From a virus: a stretch of DNA of 33,419 bases. The translations under genes were made by a program, and so were the position numbers. Below are positions 14,821 through 21,492 of the stretch, piece by piece. Positions within the stretch are counted from its first letter, which is position 1; every line of letters starts with the position of its first letter. Where the stretch lies: positions 1 through 33,419 of IMG/VR virus record IMGVR_UViG_3300013307_000037; one strand, written 5' to 3'. The notes beneath the pieces were generated by a model that did no database searches, was not told the origin of the DNA, and saw nothing but the letters and a program-made list of their open reading frames with translations.

Positions 14821-15681
14821 TCAGATGTTCTCGTCGTCCTGAGCGCTAGTGTCCTCGCTGACAGTATCATGGCCCGCCTCGTGGTCACCCGCAACCAGCT
14901 TGCCGCCCGCGAAGTCGTTGTGGATATCGCGCGCGAGCAGGTACTCCTCCGGCTCGACCATCTCGCCGGTGTCCTCGACAGCGTAGCCGAACCAGTCGCC
15001 CTTGTCGTTGGACTTCGGCACCGTCTTCAGTACGTACTTGTACGCGAAGCTGGCGGCCTTGTTACCCTTCGGTGTCTTCTTGCGGTTCATCAGGCCCATC
15101 CACGAGCGGCTCGCGCCGTGGTTGCTGCCCGAGAACGGCACCACGAACGGCACCGGGTCGTCATACTTGCCGATCACCAGAACGACGTGCTCGCGACTCT
15201 CCTGCACCGTGTTGCCGTTGGGCAGCACCCACTTCATGATCTTCGGGTCCTTCGGATCAGGGGTCTGCACGGCCTCTGCCGGACGCTCGGCGTGCCGACC
15301 GGCAAAGCCCTCGCGATTGGGTCGCCACTCGATCCAGCACTTGGAGAAGAACACCGGAACGACCTCGACGCCCTCCTCCTCACCGTCCCACACTGTCTTC
15401 TCGCCGCGCGGCCAGATGTTGCCCGCCTCGGCGTCCTTGATGTACTCCGGCTTCTGCTTCAGCACCTGCGGGCTGAGCGACTGCAGAATATACACCAGCG
15501 GCACGATGTTGTCGGCGATGTCGGTACTGACACCCGCGCCCGCGTCCTGCTCCATGAGTGCCGACACGTCCACGTTCGACGGCACCTTGGCCGCTTCCGT
15601 CTTCGCGATCTCCCTGCCCTTGTTCGGCGCGGCCTTCGGTTCCGGCTTCTTGCTCGTCTGCTTGGTACTGGCTTTCGCCAT
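14821..15681 (-). CDS. Conserved early phage protein, possible ssDNA-binding role
   Basis: A 286-aa protein. The first 45 residues are Lys/Ala/Pro-rich and disordered. Then comes NIVPLVYILQSLSPQV, a Lys/Glu-rich segment with AEAGNIW, a PVFFSKCWIEWRPN strand, and a second beta-rich region with MGLMNRKKTPKGN and YKYVLKTVPKSN. The C-terminus is strongly acidic (ending DDENI), a feature shared with ssDNA-binding proteins that recruit partners. I recall similar proteins near replication genes in phages but cannot name the family firmly. The ATG at 15681 has AAGGAG 8 bases in front, 2 bases after the upstream stop. The terminator behind it implies that it is made in larger amounts than the primase, as expected for an SSB-like protein. 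Confidence 0.65.
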   Translation of the reverse strand: MAKASTKQTSKKPEPKAAPNKGREIAKTEAAKVPSNVDVSALMEQDAGAGVSTDIADNIVPLVYILQSLSPQVLKQKPEYIKDAEAGNIWPRGEKTVWDGEEEGVEVVPVFFSKCWIEWRPNREGFAGRHAERPAEAVQTPDPKDPKIMKWVLPNGNTVQESREHVVLVIGKYDDPVPFVVPFSGSNHGASRSWMGLMNRKKTPKGNKAASFAYKYVLKTVPKSNDKGDWFGYAVEDTGEMVEPEEYLLARDIHNDFAGGKLVAGDHEAGHDTVSEDTSAQDDENI

Positions 15682-15683
15682 CT

Positions 15684-16304
15684 TCACTTCTCCTTCTTCT
15701 GCTTCACCACCTTGGCGACGCGGCCGACGGTCGCGCCCAACACTTCCATCGCCCTCACCGGCAACGGCTTTCGCTTGTACTCCTCGCGGAACCAAGCCGT
15801 CAGCGTGTTCCACGGAACACCCTGTTTCCTTTCGAACCCTACGCCAGCCTTGGTCAAGCTGCGCTCGAAGCGCTCCGCCGCATTGGCCTCGCCGAGCCCG
15901 AAGCTGATTACGTACTGCGTCTTGATCAGGTCCTCAGCCTTCACTTTCCTGAGGTAGTCGTAGGCTTCCTCCGCCTTCTCTCCGGAAAAAATATTGGCGT
16001 GGTAGTAGTCCTCCACGCGCACCTCGATGCGAGGCTTGTTGCCGTCTGCCTCCAGCGTGATACTCGGCACCATCGCTTCGTCCATGATGTCCGGCAGTTC
16101 CTTCTGGGTTATCGACAGGATACGCTTGTTGCACTCGGACAACTGCTCCTCGATCCGCTGCTTGCTAAGCTGCTCGTCGCGTAGCTCGCCAACCTTCTTG
16201 CGTATGGTGTCCAGCTTGTCCGGTGCTGGCCCCGCCTTGGCGTCCTCTTCCATCGCGTCGAGCATCGCTCGCGTCGCCGCGCTAACCGGCTTTGCTTGTT
16301 TCAT
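15684..16304 (-). CDS. Hypothetical early protein with coiled-coil N-terminus
   Basis: A 206-aa protein, first gene of the leftward operon. Residues 30-75 form a likely coiled coil (TIRKKVGELRDEQLSKQRIE and continuing). A beta strand region follows (PRIEVRVEDYYH), and the C-terminal 40 residues are very basic (ending KQKKEK), which suits nucleic acid binding. I do not recognise the family with confidence; similar proteins precede SSB-like genes in other phages. The ATG at 16304 has AGGAAG about 6 bases in front. The 5' leader contains an 11-bp inverted repeat. Confidence 0.65.
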   Translation of the reverse strand: MKQAKPVSAATRAMLDAMEEDAKAGPAPDKLDTIRKKVGELRDEQLSKQRIEEQLSECNKRILSITQKELPDIMDEAMVPSITLEADGNKPRIEVRVEDYYHANIFSGEKAEEAYDYLRKVKAEDLIKTQYVISFGLGEANAAERFERSLTKAGVGFERKQGVPWNTLTAWFREEYKRKPLPVRAMEVLGATVGRVAKVVKQKKEK

Positions 16305-16326
16305 GTGGGCTTCCTGTAGATGGTGC

Positions 16327-16360
16327 AGCCCGTCGCTGGGGGGTTGCGCAGCGACGGGCT
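16327..16360. repeat. 11-bp perfect inverted repeat in operon leader
   Basis: Arms AGCCCGTCGCT (16327-16337) and AGCGACGGGCT (16350-16360) flank a 12-base loop. It starts 23 bases upstream of the ATG of the 206-aa gene, inside its probable leader. No T-run follows on the minus strand, so it is more likely an operator or an RNA hairpin controlling translation than a terminator. Confidence 0.6.
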
Positions 16361-16510
16361 ACTGGCGAGGGAGGTCCAGCGACCGGGTGCCAAGCCAGCC
16401 GCCGCGCTTAACCTGCCTGATTCGTTCGTCCGCCGCAAGTGGGGGCGCTGTAGCGGCCTAGCGCGCAATGCGCTCAGGGGCGGGCCTGTATGCGCGCGCG
16501 AGTGCTACGC

Positions 16511-16519
16511 TGCTACAAT
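16511..16519 (+). promoter_or_regulatory. Candidate extended -10 element
   Basis: TGCTACAAT fits an extended -10 (TGnTAnAAT type) upstream of the plus-strand block. No recognisable -35 lies at the right distance, so this is a weak candidate. Confidence 0.3.
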
Positions 16520-16665
16520 TGCGCCTATGTGCGCGTGTTTACAGGGTTTTTGCCGTAGCACCCCCTTCGCTACGAGCCGCTACACAGTGCTGGGGGTACC
16601 GTTCGTCCGGCAAATCAGGCACATTGGGGCACCCTGCCCATCGAAGTATCCCGGAGATTTCAGTC

Positions 16666-16884
16666 GTGGCCATGAAGATGAAGATCACGTGCGACGCGTG
16701 TCGTCGCGACGACCTGCTGGGCCAGCCGCACATAGCCCTCAACTTCCACCCCAAGCACATGACCGGTGCCAGAGAGATGCACTTCTGCGGAACCAGTTGC
16801 ATGGGTCGCTATCTCGTGAACATACAGGCCCACGAGAACGAGGGACTCGAGTTCAGGAAGAAAAATCCGCGAGGGATTACGTGA
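16666..16884 (+). CDS. Small Cys-rich zinc-binding-like protein
   Basis: A 72-aa protein, first gene of the plus-strand block. It has CDACRRDD near the start and FCGTSCMGRYL later, with HPKH between them, so it probably binds one zinc. I start it at GTG 16666, which has GGAG 9 bases in front; the ATG at 16672 is the alternative. Its stop overlaps the helicase start as GTGA, so the two are translated together. Function unknown. Confidence 0.72.
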   Translation: MAMKMKITCDACRRDDLLGQPHIALNFHPKHMTGAREMHFCGTSCMGRYLVNIQAHENEGLEFRKKNPRGIT

Positions 16885-18395
16885 AGTACCGCAGCCCTAC
16901 CGTCGCCATGTCCCACCAGAGGGCCGCCATCGCGGCCTGCCGAGCGAAGCCCCCCGTTCCCGCTCCGTCCGACGCCTTCGCCTACCTCATGGACATGGGG
17001 ACCGGTAAGTCGAAGGTGGTGCTGGACGAGTGGGGGGAGAACGCGATGGGCGGGGGGCCGCGTGACCTGCTCGTGGTCGCTCCCGCTGGGTCGTACCGAA
17101 ACTGGTTCACGGACAAGGGCGAGAGCCCGGAATTCTGGAGCGAGGTGCGCAAGCACGTGGACCCGGCGCTGCTGGAAAGGACCGTGGTGCTGGGCTGGAA
17201 GAGCGGGATGCAGAAGAGGGTAGGTGGCAAGGCCGAGATAGAGAACCTGCTGCGCGCCGGAAAGGACAAGAGCATGTGTCGCGTGCTCGTAGTGAACGTG
17301 GAGGCGCTGTCTACTGTCGAGGCGGCCGAGGACCTATGCTCCGAGTTCCTGTCGCAGAGACGCGGGCACATGGTCATAGACGAGAGCACCACGATCAAGA
17401 GCTACCGCTCGTCGCGCACCAAGACGGCGACGCGTCTCGGCGAACTGGCGGGCTCGAGACGCATTCTCTCCGGGCTCTGGACACCGAAGTCGCCGCTGGA
17501 CACGTTCTCGCAGTGCTATTTCCTCGATCCCAAGATACTGGGCATGAGGAACTACTTCCTCTTTCAGCGCAAGTACGCGCAGCTTGTCCAGCAGGAGATG
17601 GGCGGGCGCAAGTTCTGGCAGGTCGTCGGCTACCAGAACATAGAGGAGTTACAGAGGCGCGTAGGAAAATACAGCTACCGCGTGCTGAAGAAGGACTGCC
17701 TCGACCTGGAGCCTAAGAACTACACCAGCCGCGACGTGGAACTGACCAAGGAGCAGCGCCGCATGATCGACGAGATCAAGCTGTTCGGGCACGCACGTAT
17801 CAGCGGCAGGGATGACCGCTTCGTCACCACGGACATGGTCATCAAGCAGATCACGCGAATAACGCAGATCGGCTGCGGTTACGTCATGGACGACGAGGAG
17901 CGCGTGCTTCACGAGGTGCCGGAGAACCGCACCGACACGATGATGGCAGTGCTGGCGGAACACGAGGGCAAGGCGATCGTGTGGGCACCGTGGAAGCCGT
18001 GCATCGACAAGATCGTGAAGCGACTGACTGAGGAGTACGGCCCCGCCAGCGTGGCGCAGTGGACCGGCGCGAACAAGCGCACGCGCCCGGAGGACGAGAT
18101 GCGCTTCCTGAATGATCCCGAGTGTCGGTTCATGGTCGCGACGCAGGGCGCTGGCATGAGGGGCAACACGTGGACTGTCGCCGACCTGACCGTGTACTAC
18201 GCGAACAATTACGACTTGGAGCAGCGGGATCAGTCGGAGGACCGCAACCACCGACGCGGACAGAAGAACCGAGTGACCTACGTCGATCTGCTGGCGGCGG
18301 GCACCAACGACGAGAAGGTGGTGAAGAACCTGCGCAAGAAGATCGACCTAGCGACGATGATCAATAAGGAGGGGTACAGGGAATGGTTAATTTGA
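16881..18395 (+). CDS. SNF2-type superfamily 2 helicase/ATPase
   Basis: A 504-aa SNF2-like ATPase. Motif I is MDMGTGKSK (37-45), Ia LLVVAPAGSYRNW, II DEST (167-170), III LSGLWTPKSP, IV IVWAPWKPCIDK, V TQGAGMRGNTW and VI QSEDRNHRRGQ, followed by the usual YVDLLAAGTNDEKV. Phage proteins of this type are thought to remodel protein-DNA complexes or branched DNA during replication. The GTG start at 16881 overlaps the upstream gene as GTGA with GAGGG in front; the long upstream extension is non-coding. It lies on the strand opposite to the rest of the replication genes. Confidence 0.92.
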   Translation: MKYRSPTVAMSHQRAAIAACRAKPPVPAPSDAFAYLMDMGTGKSKVVLDEWGENAMGGGPRDLLVVAPAGSYRNWFTDKGESPEFWSEVRKHVDPALLERTVVLGWKSGMQKRVGGKAEIENLLRAGKDKSMCRVLVVNVEALSTVEAAEDLCSEFLSQRRGHMVIDESTTIKSYRSSRTKTATRLGELAGSRRILSGLWTPKSPLDTFSQCYFLDPKILGMRNYFLFQRKYAQLVQQEMGGRKFWQVVGYQNIEELQRRVGKYSYRVLKKDCLDLEPKNYTSRDVELTKEQRRMIDEIKLFGHARISGRDDRFVTTDMVIKQITRITQIGCGYVMDDEERVLHEVPENRTDTMMAVLAEHEGKAIVWAPWKPCIDKIVKRLTEEYGPASVAQWTGANKRTRPEDEMRFLNDPECRFMVATQGAGMRGNTWTVADLTVYYANNYDLEQRDQSEDRNHRRGQKNRVTYVDLLAAGTNDEKVVKNLRKKIDLATMINKEGYREWLI

Positions 18396-18586
18396 GCAAG
18401 AATATTCGATGGCGGCACAAGAAGCGCGGCACGACGTACAGCATCGTGACCGGCGCGATAGCGCAGTGCGCCACCGGTCCAATCGTGGATGGTGACATCG
18501 TTACTGTCTATGTCGGTGACGACGGCAGAGCGTTCGTCCGAAAGACGACAGAATTCCTGGACGGTCGATTCGAGGAGATCGAGTGA
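18383..18586 (+). CDS. Small conserved phage protein
   Basis: A 67-aa protein with WRHKKRGTTYSIV, a DGDIVTVYV strand, GRAFVRKTTEF and DGRFEEI. This is a widespread small beta-barrel-like phage protein of unknown function. AGGAGG lies 10 bases before the ATG, inside the helicase gene end, which it overlaps by 13 bases. Confidence 0.8.
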   Translation: MVNLSKNIRWRHKKRGTTYSIVTGAIAQCATGPIVDGDIVTVYVGDDGRAFVRKTTEFLDGRFEEIE

Positions 18587-18795
18587 TGGTTGCGAGCAAC
18601 AGCGAGAGCTACCCTTATCTGTCGGTGGCGCAGCAGTATCGGGTATCGTATAGTCAGGTGTTAAGGCTTGTGGATATCTTGGACAAAGACGAAGGTCGCG
18701 GATGGGATAACTGGAGTAAGGGTCTTCCGACGTGGGCGAGATCTACTGTCGACGCTTGGGTTCGCGAGCAGGACAGAAGAAAAAGAACCCGGTAG
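18583..18795 (+). CDS. Small HTH-like protein
   Basis: A 70-aa, last gene of the plus-strand block. SVAQQYRVSYSQVLRLVDIL (14-33) looks like a helix-turn-helix, followed by a Trp-rich helix and a basic end. The start may be GTG 18583 (GTGA overlap) or ATG 18586; GAGGAG suits both. It may be a small DNA-binding regulator. Its stop codon lies within the terminator hairpin. Confidence 0.65.
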   Translation: MMVASNSESYPYLSVAQQYRVSYSQVLRLVDILDKDEGRGWDNWSKGLPTWARSTVDAWVREQDRRKRTR

Positions 18796-18813
18796 CCTGA
18801 GCAGCTACCGGGT
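18787..18813 (-). terminator. Terminator between convergent transcription units
   Basis: A 10-bp perfect stem, ACCCGGTAGC (18787-18796) with GCTACCGGGT (18804-18813), and a 7-base loop. On the minus strand it is followed by TCTTTTTCTT, so it ends the leftward tail/lysis operon. The hairpin also lies at the end of the plus-strand block and may slow that transcription as well, though without a T-run. Confidence 0.82.
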
Positions 18814-18867
18814 CAAGTTGACAGGAAGCCCGCTAGGGGCCTCCCCGCGCAGTGACGACGCGGAGAG

Positions 18868-19242
18868 CTAGTGTCGAGGGTTCACGATCGTGTACCCACG
18901 AATATTTCTCACGTGGTAGTAGGTCAGGTGACGTCCGCCGTTGGCGTCGTAGACGAACCACCACGGACCGATAAGATGCGCTCGCAGCACCATGACGTGA
19001 TGCGCGCGCACGGCTACCATGCCGGACGCGGCCTCCGCTCTCGGAAAGCGAAGCCAAGCCCGAGCCGACCACAAGTCCTTCACGGGGCTGCCGAATAGCT
19101 CGACGGCCGCGCCGCAGCCGCAGAAGTTGCGGGACGGACAGCCCTGCGGATGCGGCAGCACGCGCTCTGTCTCTGCAGACGCTGCGACGCCGGCGGAGAG
19201 ACAGAGTGCGAGCATCAGAAGTACCAGGAGTGAGCGGATCAC
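18868..19242 (-). CDS. Exported small protein with CG motif, Rhizobiales-like
   Basis: A 124-aa protein with a clear signal peptide (residues 1-23, cleavage after ASA). The mature part has GCPSRNFCGCGAAVELFG, then ARAWLRFPRA, GMVAVRAHHVMVL, YDANGGRHLTYYH and GYTIVNP. Proteins with this pattern are, as I recall, common in Bradyrhizobium and relatives and in their phages; the Cys plus His arrangement recalls a CHAP/NlpC-like papain fold, but activity is unproven. The GTG start at 19242 overlaps the upstream stop (GTGA). It is the last gene of the lysis cassette, directly before the terminator. Confidence 0.72.
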   Translation of the reverse strand: MIRSLLVLLMLALCLSAGVAASAETERVLPHPQGCPSRNFCGCGAAVELFGSPVKDLWSARAWLRFPRAEAASGMVAVRAHHVMVLRAHLIGPWWFVYDANGGRHLTYYHVRNIRGYTIVNPRH

Positions 19243-19712
19243 TCTGCGGATCTCCGCGTCTTGCCCCACGAGATTTGTATCTGGGTGGCCAGATCTTTCA
19301 GGTCCTTCTTGATCTCCTCTGACATTCTCACGAACGTGTTCTTGACTTCCTGTATCTGGGCTGCGAACTCCTCCTTCTGGACGTAGTTGTCCCTGCCGAA
19401 CAACTCCACCTGATGCAGTTCCTTCTCGAAGTCGGACATCATGTCCCGCATCGATACGCACTCCCGCATCAATCTCTCGTCTTGCATTCGCTGGTCCACG
19501 TCGAACTTCTGGACTATCAGTTCCAGTCGACTTGTCAGCTTTTCTGTCTCCTCGATTATCTTCTTCGTAGTGTCGTCCCGTATCTTGGTCACGGCTCTGG
19601 TGACCGAGATCACTGTCGCCGTCCAGGTGAGCAGGAACCCCAGCGTGCCCATTGCCAGAGTTAGCCACTGATAGAACGTCACCGCTGAGAGGCCGCCTTC
19701 CGGGTCTACCAT
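19239..19712 (-). CDS. Membrane protein with long coiled coil
   Basis: A 157-aa protein. One transmembrane segment lies at about residues 13-35 (WLTLAMGTLGFLLTW and following), then a long charged coiled coil from 45 to 150. Such a topology with the helix tail in the periplasm or cytoplasm is seen in phage lysis cassettes; it may act as holin, antiholin or spanin partner. The ATG at 19712 follows the upstream stop by 6 bases. No family recognised. Confidence 0.65.
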   Translation of the reverse strand: MVDPEGGLSAVTFYQWLTLAMGTLGFLLTWTATVISVTRAVTKIRDDTTKKIIEETEKLTSRLELIVQKFDVDQRMQDERLMRECVSMRDMMSDFEKELHQVELFGRDNYVQKEEFAAQIQEVKNTFVRMSEEIKKDLKDLATQIQISWGKTRRSAE

Positions 19713-19718
19713 GTCGGG

Positions 19719-19943
19719 TCACTGCCCTGCGAATGGGCGCTTCCACCCGCAGACCTTGATCCCTGTCTCCTGCGTGCGGCCGATCCACTGGTTGTCCCGG
19801 AGAGTCTTGCCCCGCACTGCAAATCCCGGGTCCTGAAAAACCTTGCACTCGCCCGTTGTCGATCCGGGGTTCACGCCGAGCGAGGCGCAGCCGCCAAGTG
19901 ACGACGCGAGCAGTACGATCGTAATCGCTAGTAACCTGTTCAT
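19719..19943 (-). CDS. Outer-membrane lipoprotein, candidate o-spanin
   Basis: A 74-aa lipoprotein precursor. Signal peptide 1-18 ends with the lipobox L16-G17-G18-C19. The mature 56 residues contain CKVFQDPGFAVRGKTLRDNQWIG and end CGWKRPF; two Cys could form a disulfide. This type is common in phages of Gram-negative hosts. Its start overlaps the stop of the membrane protein gene before it by one base (TAATG), the arrangement expected of Rz/Rz1-like spanin pairs. It is not rich in proline, so the o-spanin role is inferred. Confidence 0.65.
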   Translation of the reverse strand: MNRLLAITIVLLASSLGGCASLGVNPGSTTGECKVFQDPGFAVRGKTLRDNQWIGRTQETGIKVCGWKRPFAGQ

Positions 19944-20227
19944 TACTTGTCTCCCAGCATGCAGTTCTGGGTCACCACGTCCCAGAATCCATTGGTGTCG
20001 GTGCACTTCTCGGCGTCCTGCTGCACGGCGTTCGCGGCGTCCTCAGCCTTCTTGTCCTTGGCCTTGACGTCGGCGATCGCCCGGTTGTAGCCGAGATTGA
20101 CGTAGTGCTCGCGAATCACGATCGCGCCGCCAACGGACGAGGCGATACAGATAGCGTAGATCACGACCCGGAGCGGCGAGATTCCGAAGAACCCAGCCAC
20201 AGTGTTGAGAATAGAAAGCTGTAGCAT
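19943..20227 (-). CDS. Inner-membrane protein, candidate i-spanin
   Basis: A 94-aa protein with one N-terminal transmembrane segment (about 19-38) and a charged helical region (DVKAKDKKAEDAANAVQQDA), ending with a CTDTNGFWDVVTQNC loop with two Cys. Topology (membrane anchor plus periplasmic helix) suits the inner-membrane spanin that connects with the lipoprotein encoded next. The ATG at 20227 overlaps the endolysin stop (ATGA) with AAGGGAG in front. Confidence 0.62.
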   Translation of the reverse strand: MLQLSILNTVAGFFGISPLRVVIYAICIASSVGGAIVIREHYVNLGYNRAIADVKAKDKKAEDAANAVQQDAEKCTDTNGFWDVVTQNCMLGDK

Positions 20228-21492
20228 CAGTTAAGTCTCCCTTTGTTGTAATCACTGGTGGCCGCCTTGGCCGCCTTGGTCGAAGCGTACCAAACCGCAC
20301 AGGCCAGCAGACCCGCCAGAACGAACCACGCCTCCGGCGGCACCTTGGCGAAGGCGTCCTTCACGCTGGACATCTTGTCCTGCACGCTGCTGAAATAGTC
20401 GCTGACCGAGTTGCCGGTCAGTCCGACGGCCGCGCCGCCCGCTGCCACCTTGGCCCAGAAGCGCTGGATAAGCGAGAGACGCACGGTGTCCAGGTGCTTA
20501 AGGTCCTTCGGAGCGGCGCTGGCTCGAGAGTCGTTGATAGGTCGCTGCCAGTTCTCGTTGATGGCGTCGTCGACGGCGTCCATCAGCTGATCGTTCATCG
20601 CGGGCACCGCCTCGATGCCGCGATCGATGTAGAACGTGGTGACGGCACCGGCTGTCTGGCTGCCCCACTTGCCGTCCAGGTCGCCGACCGTGAAGTAGCC
20701 CATGTCGTGCAAGTCCTGCTGCAAGATCAGAACACGATGATCGTACCGGCCGGGTCGCGGCCCCCCGCTCCGCGAGACCGGGGGTGCGCTGTCCACGTGG
20801 TCCGACTGGGCCTCGACGGTGTGCGAACTGGTGGGCTCGCCGCTGGTGGGCTCGCCGCCGCTGTGCCAGACGAGGGCTAGGGTCTCCTGAGAGTCGATCT
20901 GCTTGCTGACCACGTTGAGATCCACCTCGCCACCGACGCCTGGAATCGTGTGCGGCTGCGGTCCGACGCGTCCGTCGGTGTACTGCCACAGGAAGAAGTC
21001 GGTGAAGCCGTCCGGCAGACGCGCCTGCGGCCCGTACTGGCACAGCCAGAGCAGTTTCTCGCAGAGGTACGCCCTGTCGGCAGCGGACAGCTTTCCGATG
21101 TTCTCCTTCAGTCGGTTGCCGCTGTAGATCGCGCAGTTGTAGCCGCGCGTCTCGACCAACTTCAGGAACTGCACGGCCTGCGTGATCGACATGTTGGACT
21201 TCGGATTGTCCTCGAAATCGAGCACCAGCAGGGTCTCGGCGTCCGGGTCGGCGTAGCGCAGGAAGTTGCTGACCTGGGACACGATGTCTGAGCCGTCGTT
21301 GAAGTGGTACGCGCCCCACAGCAGACCGGCCGCCTTGGCAGCGCTGCGCCGCTTGACATAGTCCGGATCGCGGTAGCTGCTGCCCTGTGTCGCCTTGTGA
21401 ATGACCCCCCAGATACCGGCCGAGGCGACGGCCTCGAAGCTGGCGACGCTGTTGTGGTGACTGATGTCGATTACGCGCGGTGTCATTGTCAT
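20227..21492 (-). CDS. Endolysin: GH25 muramidase, PG-binding domain, C-terminal TM
   Basis: A 421-aa cell-wall hydrolase. Residues 5-195 form a GH25 (Chalaropsis-type) lysozyme domain with VIDISHHN (D9), LDFED (D92, E94) and FLWQYTDG (167-174). After a Ser/Thr/Pro/Gly linker with an EPTSGEPTS repeat comes a peptidoglycan-binding-type domain (about 251-317: VLILQQDLHDMGYFTVGDLDGKWG). Near the C-terminus a transmembrane segment lies at about 388-405. No N-terminal signal is present. A C-terminal membrane anchor on a muramidase is unusual and may control its release. The ATG at 21492 overlaps the upstream stop (ATGA) with GAGGAC in front; ATG 21486 is also possible. Confidence 0.92.
   Translation of the reverse strand: MTMTPRVIDISHHNSVASFEAVASAGIWGVIHKATQGSSYRDPDYVKRRSAAKAAGLLWGAYHFNDGSDIVSQVSNFLRYADPDAETLLVLDFEDNPKSNMSITQAVQFLKLVETRGYNCAIYSGNRLKENIGKLSAADRAYLCEKLLWLCQYGPQARLPDGFTDFFLWQYTDGRVGPQPHTIPGVGGEVDLNVVSKQIDSQETLALVWHSGGEPTSGEPTSSHTVEAQSDHVDSAPPVSRSGGPRPGRYDHRVLILQQDLHDMGYFTVGDLDGKWGSQTAGAVTTFYIDRGIEAVPAMNDQLMDAVDDAINENWQRPINDSRASAAPKDLKHLDTVRLSLIQRFWAKVAAGGAAVGLTGNSVSDYFSSVQDKMSSVKDAFAKVPPEAWFVLAGLLACAVWYASTKAAKAATSDYNKGRLN

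Larger units (their letters stand above)
16305..16665. promoter_or_regulatory. Divergent intergenic region, probable control region
   Basis: These 361 bases separate the leftward replication operon from the only plus-strand block and hold no convincing gene. I see an inverted repeat at 16327-16360, seven copies of GCTAC or its complement (16358, 16450, 16504, 16512, 16555, 16569, 16579), and one extended -10-like TGCTACAAT on the plus strand at 16511-16519 without a good -35. Promoters for both directions should lie here. An origin is also possible. Open frames that cross it are artefacts of high GC. Confidence 0.55.

Noticed and set aside
14689-15957. Long plus-strand frame (422 aa)
   Set aside because: Covers the terminator and the antisense of two minus-strand genes; composition is shadow-like.
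16327-16360. Rho-independent terminator
   Set aside because: The hairpin is strong, but no T-run follows on either strand.
16320-16880. N-terminal extension of the SNF2 helicase frame
   Set aside because: The frame crosses the intergenic repeats and the small zinc-protein gene; the GTG at 16881 with a GTGA overlap and Shine-Dalgarno sequence is a better start.
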